Below are positions 60,048 to 63,719 of a DNA stretch of 63,719 nt, one piece after another (the stretch's first letter is position 1; every line of letters starts with the position of its first letter). The notes under the pieces were generated by a model. That model saw only the letters and a list, made by a program, of their open reading frames with translations, did not search any database and was not told the origin of the DNA. The stretch lies in the IMG/VR virus record IMGVR_UViG_3300038441_001768, positions 1-63,719 of that record; one strand, 5' to 3'. This DNA comes from a virus. Both the position numbers and the translations under genes were made by a program.

Positions 60048-60227
60048 TCAGCAGGGCGTGCCACAGGCGGTGCAGGGACCACCCCACAGCGGGACCCAGC
60101 GGCGGGGCTGGTCGTCGCCGACCGGTAGCGGGAACCCTTCCGGGTCGAACCGTGAGCCCGCGTTGCAGATAGGTCGGGGCTCCACGTTCAACGGGTCCGT
60201 GTCGGACGCCTTCACGTACGTCGCCAT
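60048..60227 (-). CDS. Small protein with C-terminal Cys motif
   Basis: A 59-residue protein, ATG 60227 after GAGGGGTAG, two bases after the upstream stop. Contains EPRPICNAGSRFDPEGFPLP and ends GGPCTACGTPC, a metal-knuckle-like tail. Unknown; short but coupled. Confidence 0.65.
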   Translation of the reverse strand: MATYVKASDTDPLNVEPRPICNAGSRFDPEGFPLPVGDDQPRRWVPLWGGPCTACGTPC

Positions 60228-60229
60228 GG

Positions 60230-60898
60230 CTACCCCTCGCCCGCGAGACGCTTCAGCGACTCCAGCGCCGCCTCGTCGGCGTCGGTGAATTCGTCACCGC
60301 GCGAGAACATCTGCTCCTGCGCGAGGCCCACGGCGTAGCGCAGGATCGCGCGCTCGTCGTCGGACAGGAGCGACGCGGCGTGGTCCCGGGCCAGCCCCGC
60401 CAGCCAGTCGGGCAGCCAGCCGATGTCCTCGGGCGCTGCGTCCGCCTCGCCGGCGATGGCTCGCAGTTGGGCCGTGGCCCATCGGGCGCCGTCACAGAAG
60501 TCGGCCGTGTCCTCGGCGGTCTGCGGCACGTCCTCCGCGTCGATCCGGTCGGCCGCGCCCCGCAGGACGTCGGGCAGCGTCTGCCGGGAAGGCATCTCCC
60601 CGTCCCAGCCGTCGTCCCGCGCGGGCTTGCCGTCGGCCAGCCACTTCACGTAGTCGGCCAGGATCGAGTCCTCAGCCCCGTCCTGGTCCCACCGGTCCGG
60701 GTCGGCCATCGTGGCCTGGATGCCGTCTCGCAGCCGCCGGTACGCCTGCGCGTCCAGCACGAGGCTGGAGGGGTTCAGGTCGCTGCCCAGGATCTCCCGG
60801 CGCGCTTCCTCGTGGTAGTCGTCCAGCTTCCGGGCCGCGTCTTCCGGGCTGATGCGGGCCCCGGTCAACCGGGCGTAGACCCACTCTCGTGCGCTCAT
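60230..60898 (-). CDS. Hypothetical early protein
   Basis: A 222-residue acidic helical protein from ATG 60898 after GACCAGGGAAGTGAGGAAG. DDYHEEARREILGSDLNPSS near 27, ILADYVKWLADGKPA near 80, AILRYAVGLAQEQMFSRGDEFTDADE near 185. Family unknown. Confidence 0.65.
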   Translation of the reverse strand: MSAREWVYARLTGARISPEDAARKLDDYHEEARREILGSDLNPSSLVLDAQAYRRLRDGIQATMADPDRWDQDGAEDSILADYVKWLADGKPARDDGWDGEMPSRQTLPDVLRGAADRIDAEDVPQTAEDTADFCDGARWATAQLRAIAGEADAAPEDIGWLPDWLAGLARDHAASLLSDDERAILRYAVGLAQEQMFSRGDEFTDADEAALESLKRLAGEG

Positions 60899-60934
60899 GC
60901 TTCCTCACTTCCCTGGTCGTCGGTGGTCTGTCGG

Positions 60935-61033
60935 TGGTGGGCCTGTCCGGACTCGAACCGGAGTCTCCCGGAGCGCGGGAACCGACCAAGGAACGCGCTT
61001 CACGGGTGCACTGCCTGACTGTGCTACAGCCCC
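60935..61033 (-). tRNA. tRNA-like sequence with abnormal anticodon arm
   Basis: On the minus strand: GGGGCTG acceptor strand pairs with CAGGCCC except one G-G mismatch; GCAC / GTGC D stem with AGTCAGGCA loop; TCCGG TTCGAGT CCGGA T-arm; discriminator A and encoded CCA. The 44 bases between the D and T arms form no normal 5-bp stem with a 7-nt loop; the best is GCGCG / CGCGC with a 16-nt loop. Either a decayed tRNA, a special tRNA-like RNA, or a captured tRNA serving as attachment site. Confidence 0.4.
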
Positions 61034-61097
61034 GTGTGCCGCAGGCCCGTGAGCCTGCGAGCGGTGCCGGGATCGCGGCTCCCGGCCGGCCGTCGTG

Positions 61098-61349
61098 CTA
61101 CGCCTCGCCGACCCAGTGAGCCCGCGCACCCTTCAGAATGTCCTCGTTGGTCGTCTCGCCGTCCTCGCTCCAGTCGTAGAAGACTCCGTCCAGCCACTTG
61201 GCGAATGCGTCGGCGGAGACGGCGGGGAGACCACCCCCGTGGGGGTCCTCGGCCCACTCACGGATGTCGTACGTCGACAGGGCTTTCACACCGGGCCGGT
61301 CGTCGCCGTCCTCCATCTCGGCCAGGGCCTTCAGCAGGTTCTTGTTCAT
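61098..61349 (-). CDS. Hypothetical acidic early protein
   Basis: An 83-residue protein from ATG 61349 with GAGACGAGGAACGAC upstream. Acidic, helical, with VKALSTYDIREWAED, AFAKWLDGVFYDW. Unknown function. Confidence 0.65.
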   Translation of the reverse strand: MNKNLLKALAEMEDGDDRPGVKALSTYDIREWAEDPHGGGLPAVSADAFAKWLDGVFYDWSEDGETTNEDILKGARAHWVGEA

Positions 61350-61369
61350 GTCGTTCCTCGTCTCGGCGG

Positions 61370-61966
61370 TCAGTGACCCGCGACGCGGGCCGCGTTGGCC
61401 ATGTCGGCCTCGGTCTGCTGCGTGCCGCCGCCGTTGACCAGCAGGTAGAACCTGGCCTCGTCTGCCTCGGTCGCGCACGCCTTCGTCTCGGCGACCATGA
61501 ACTGCGCTCGGTTGGCGAAAATCCGCTGCCCCGGCACGGTCAGACCGGTGTACCGGACGTACGGGCCGTCGCAGGTGTCCTCGGTGAATTCGATGCGGTC
61601 GGTCGGGAACCATGACGCGGGGACGGCGAACTCGCCGGCGAACCACATGCACGCGGTGGTGAGTCGCTGCCGGCCGTCGATGACCGCCCAGAAGGCACCG
61701 CCCGTCTCGTACGGGTCGCGGCCGGGGTTGGCCGTGCGCCACTCCTCGGTGGCCCGGTCGGCGAGGATGACAACGCCAACGGGCAGGCCGCGCAGCCAGG
61801 ACTCCACCAGGGCGATGCGCTGGTCGGTCGTCCACACGCTGCCGCGCTGGTACGGCGGGCTGAGCAGGAGGTGCCCCTCGGTGACGGTTCGTGCGATTTC
61901 GCGCGCCTGACGGGCTGAGGGGTTCAGGCTGGCGTGTTCCAGCGGGGCGGCGGTCTGCCTGGTCAT
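61370..61966 (-). CDS. DUF262/GmrSD N-terminal-like protein
   Basis: A 198-residue protein from ATG 61966. DUF262 features: PPYQRGSVWTTDQRIALVESWLRGLPVGVVIL near 37-68 and VIDGRQRLTTACMWF near 94-108 (the DGQQR-type nucleotide-binding motif), then a ParB-like end. GmrSD-type enzymes with this domain restrict glucosyl-hydroxymethylcytosine DNA, but the nuclease D domain (HNH) is missing. Alone it may be a nucleotide switch, regulator, or anti- or exclusion factor. Confidence 0.8.
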   Translation of the reverse strand: MTRQTAAPLEHASLNPSARQAREIARTVTEGHLLLSPPYQRGSVWTTDQRIALVESWLRGLPVGVVILADRATEEWRTANPGRDPYETGGAFWAVIDGRQRLTTACMWFAGEFAVPASWFPTDRIEFTEDTCDGPYVRYTGLTVPGQRIFANRAQFMVAETKACATEADEARFYLLVNGGGTQQTEADMANAARVAGH

Positions 61967-62033
61967 GGTCGGTTCCTCGTTTCCGTGATCGGTGGGGCCG
62001 GGGCGACGGTGCCCCGGCCGTCGTGCGCCAGGT

Positions 62034-62621
62034 CTACGGGGTGGTGCGCTGGGCGATGAACTCCGCCGCGTTGGACGCGCCGAACATGCCGCGCGAGCCG
62101 ACGGGGCCGACGGCCGACCACACGCCGCACGGCTCGCCCGTGACCGCGTGCGGCTCCGGGCGCAGCGTCCAGTCGATGTCGTTCGTGGTCACGGTCACCG
62201 TGCCGTCCGGCCGCGCGGAGGGGTCCAGCCCCTTGGCCCGGAGGGCCGCGAGGAGCGGGGCCGACAGTTCGGGCGCGGCCGGGGTCACCGGCTCATCGGC
62301 GGACAGGTCGTCCTCGTCGCAGGTGCCGCACAGCGTGTACCCGCCGTCGGTGCGGCCGAGTTCGGTGGCCCACTGGTCGCGGCACACGGCGCAGCGCTGC
62401 GGCTCCACCACGGTCTCGCCGGTCGCACGGTCGGTGACCCGGATCTCCAGCTCTCCGCCCCGCGCGTTCGCGGCGCGCAGCGTGTCGAGCATCGCGGCCT
62501 CGGCCGCGCCCAGGGTCCACTTCGCGTTTCGGACCGGCTTGTCGCCGTCCCACGCGTACACGACGGCGTACGGCATGGACTGGCCCTTGCTGTGGCCTCC
62601 GCCCTTGCGGGGTGCGCTCAT
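62034..62621 (-). CDS. Hypothetical protein with zinc-ribbon centre
   Basis: A 195-residue protein from ATG 62621 after GAACGAGGAACCG. N-terminal alpha/beta segment (YAVVYAWDGDKPVRNAKW), CAVCRDQW and CGTCDED near 78-102, and a C-terminal half that could bind ligands. First gene after promoter M4. Unknown. Confidence 0.65.
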   Translation of the reverse strand: MSAPRKGGGHSKGQSMPYAVVYAWDGDKPVRNAKWTLGAAEAAMLDTLRAANARGGELEIRVTDRATGETVVEPQRCAVCRDQWATELGRTDGGYTLCGTCDEDDLSADEPVTPAAPELSAPLLAALRAKGLDPSARPDGTVTVTTNDIDWTLRPEPHAVTGEPCGVWSAVGPVGSRGMFGASNAAEFIAQRTTP

Positions 62622-62657
62622 GGTCGGTTCCTCGTTCCCGGCCGGTCCACCCGGCCA

Positions 62658-62694
62658 TTGATTTAATTAAACCACAGGGCCCCGGGACGCACAA
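62658..62694 (-). promoter_or_regulatory. Early promoter/operator (M4)
   Basis: Minus strand TTGTGC, 17 bp, TTTAAT (plus-strand 62689-62694 and 62666-62671) in GTGGTTTAATTAAATCAA, almost the dyad of P1. Confidence 0.75.
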
Positions 62695-62724
62695 CCCCGG
62701 GACCCTGGCGAGTCTGGCCGGCCG

Positions 62725-63606
62725 TCAGCGGCCGTACTGCTCCGCGCCGTGCGAGACGTAGCCCTTGCCGTCGCAGTGGCTGCACGCGGCGACCGACACG
62801 GACTCCACCACGCCCGTCCAGTGGGTGACCTGCTGCTGCCACTGCTCCAGCGCCTCGGCGTAGTTGTCGGCCGCGACCCGGTCCGGGATCGGCAGAGTCA
62901 GACGCCGGTTGACCTTCACCGGCACGTGCCTGCCCGACTTCAGCGGCCGGCCGCCGCGTCCGGTGTTGGCACGCCACTCGGTGCGGGGCTCGTCGTACGG
63001 GACGTACAGGCTCACGTGCACGCCGGGCCTGTTCTGGAAGTTCAGGGAGACGAAGTCGACGCGCGGCATCCCCTTGAAGACGGCCATCAGGTGGGCGGCC
63101 AGGCCAGGGATGTGCCCGGGGAACAGGTGCGCGTACTCCGTCCGCTCGGCCAGCATGTACGGGAGCTGCGCGACCCACTGCGGCTCGTCAGGTGCCGGCG
63201 GCTCCCGGCCCTCCAGGAACACCACCGGGCCGTCGTAGACGTGCTCCAGCGGCGGCTGCTCCTCGGTGACGTCCGTGTAGAACGACCACAGCGCGTCCTC
63301 GTCGCCCCTCACGCGCTCGTTCCGCTCCTCGACGGTGAGGGTGGCCGGGTAGCGCACGGACTCCGCGTTCGGGTCGATCAGCCGGTAGCCGACGGTCTTC
63401 GGCCGGGGCTGAGCCGTGGCGGTGAGCCGGACGGCCTCGCGGTCCGTGGCCCACCAGTCGCCGTGCAGCTCCGCCATCGGGCGGCCGTCGGCGAACATCC
63501 CGGTCAACTTGGCGCGGGCGGTGAACCCGGGCCGGCCGAACGCGTCCGGCACCGGCAGGTGGTACAGCCGGCGGCCGTCGGGGTGCTTCAGCGCGTAGAC
63601 GGTCAT
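62725..63606 (-). CDS. Hypothetical early protein
   Basis: A 293-residue protein from ATG 63606 after GGAACGAGGAACCGACTC. Middle region VYDGPVVFLEGREPP, VDFVSLNFQNRPGVHVSLYVPYDEP, and a C-terminal CSHCDGKGYV knuckle. Family not recognised. Confidence 0.65.
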   Translation of the reverse strand: MTVYALKHPDGRRLYHLPVPDAFGRPGFTARAKLTGMFADGRPMAELHGDWWATDREAVRLTATAQPRPKTVGYRLIDPNAESVRYPATLTVEERNERVRGDEDALWSFYTDVTEEQPPLEHVYDGPVVFLEGREPPAPDEPQWVAQLPYMLAERTEYAHLFPGHIPGLAAHLMAVFKGMPRVDFVSLNFQNRPGVHVSLYVPYDEPRTEWRANTGRGGRPLKSGRHVPVKVNRRLTLPIPDRVAADNYAEALEQWQQQVTHWTGVVESVSVAACSHCDGKGYVSHGAEQYGR

Positions 63607-63638
63607 GAGTCGGTTCCTCGTTCCTTGGTCGGTGGTCG

Positions 63639-63719
63639 TCAGGACGCGGCGGCCGGGACGTCCAGCATCCGCAGGCCGAGGTGCAGGCCCCGGTCCCGGC
63701 CGGCGCTGTAGACGCGCTG
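63639..63719 (-). CDS. 3' end of a leftward gene cut by the window
   Basis: Only the last 26 codons are present (start beyond the window): open from the edge to TGA at 63639, ending LRMLDVPAAAS. Its stop is followed by a GACCAAGGAACGAGG leader for the next gene. Too short to identify. Confidence 0.55.
   Translation of the reverse strand, partial: QRVYSAGRDRGLHLGLRMLDVPAAAS

Overview
The window is almost certainly most of the genome of a large, GC-rich, tailed actinophage, probably a Streptomyces siphovirus. It has a complete head, tail, packaging and lysis set. Actinobacterial hallmarks include a WhiB regulator, an Rpf/NlpC/LysM wall hydrolase, an XRE-TPR regulator of Streptomyces type, an SAV_5884-type ATP-grasp RiPP maturase, and many GTG starts. 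Both ends cut a gene, so the sequence is a piece or a permuted linear form.

Layout. 0-6 kb: the 3' end of a possible nuclease gene, then one giant primase-helicase-family A DNA polymerase gene carrying a class 3-like intein. 6-8.9 kb: an early operon of small cysteine-rich or unknown proteins, closed by a strong terminator. 8.9-13.2 kb: a five-gene translationally coupled operon (ParB-fold protein, aGPT-Pplase-like transferase, PLP enzyme, P-loop kinase, TET/JBP-type 2-oxoglutarate dioxygenase) that looks like a DNA base hypermodification pathway. 13.2-20 kb: small terminase, NAD-dependent epimerase, triple-HTH regulator, secreted wall hydrolase, and a large terminase broken by an intein that holds an HNH endonuclease in another reading frame. 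20-22.2 kb: membrane and small proteins. 22.2-29 kb: an accessory or lysogeny island with a tyrosine integrase, early small genes, an XRE-TPR regulator and a two-gene graspetide (ATP-grasp RiPP) cassette. 29.2-47.8 kb: portal, 2H-phosphoesterase/MuF/protease fusion, scaffold-capsid fusion, head-tail connectors, frameshifted tail chaperones, tape measure and tail proteins. 48-53 kb: paired tail-tip-like paralogues, membrane proteins, amidase endolysin and a glycosyltransferase. 53.1-63.7 kb: a mostly leftward early region with WhiB, DnaN sliding clamp and a DUF262 protein, plus a rightward ParA/ParB pair, suggesting a plasmid-like or partitioned prophage.

Regulation. Eight early units share a promoter with TTGTNN, a 17-18 bp spacer, and an extended -10 TGRTTTAAT lying inside an 18-bp dyad (about ATGRTTTAATTAAWTCAT). 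A ninth, diverged pair of such dyads precedes the triple-HTH gene. Many leaders contain GACCAAGGAA just before the start codon. Terminators reuse a GAAGCCCCGG...CCGGGGCTTC hairpin.

Most striking signals: the hypermodification operon; the phage-borne graspetide cassette; the terminase intein with an out-of-frame HNH gene; and an 85-bp element with about 24-bp inverted arms present twice, once inside the polymerase linker coding sequence and once upstream of the tail-tip paralogues.
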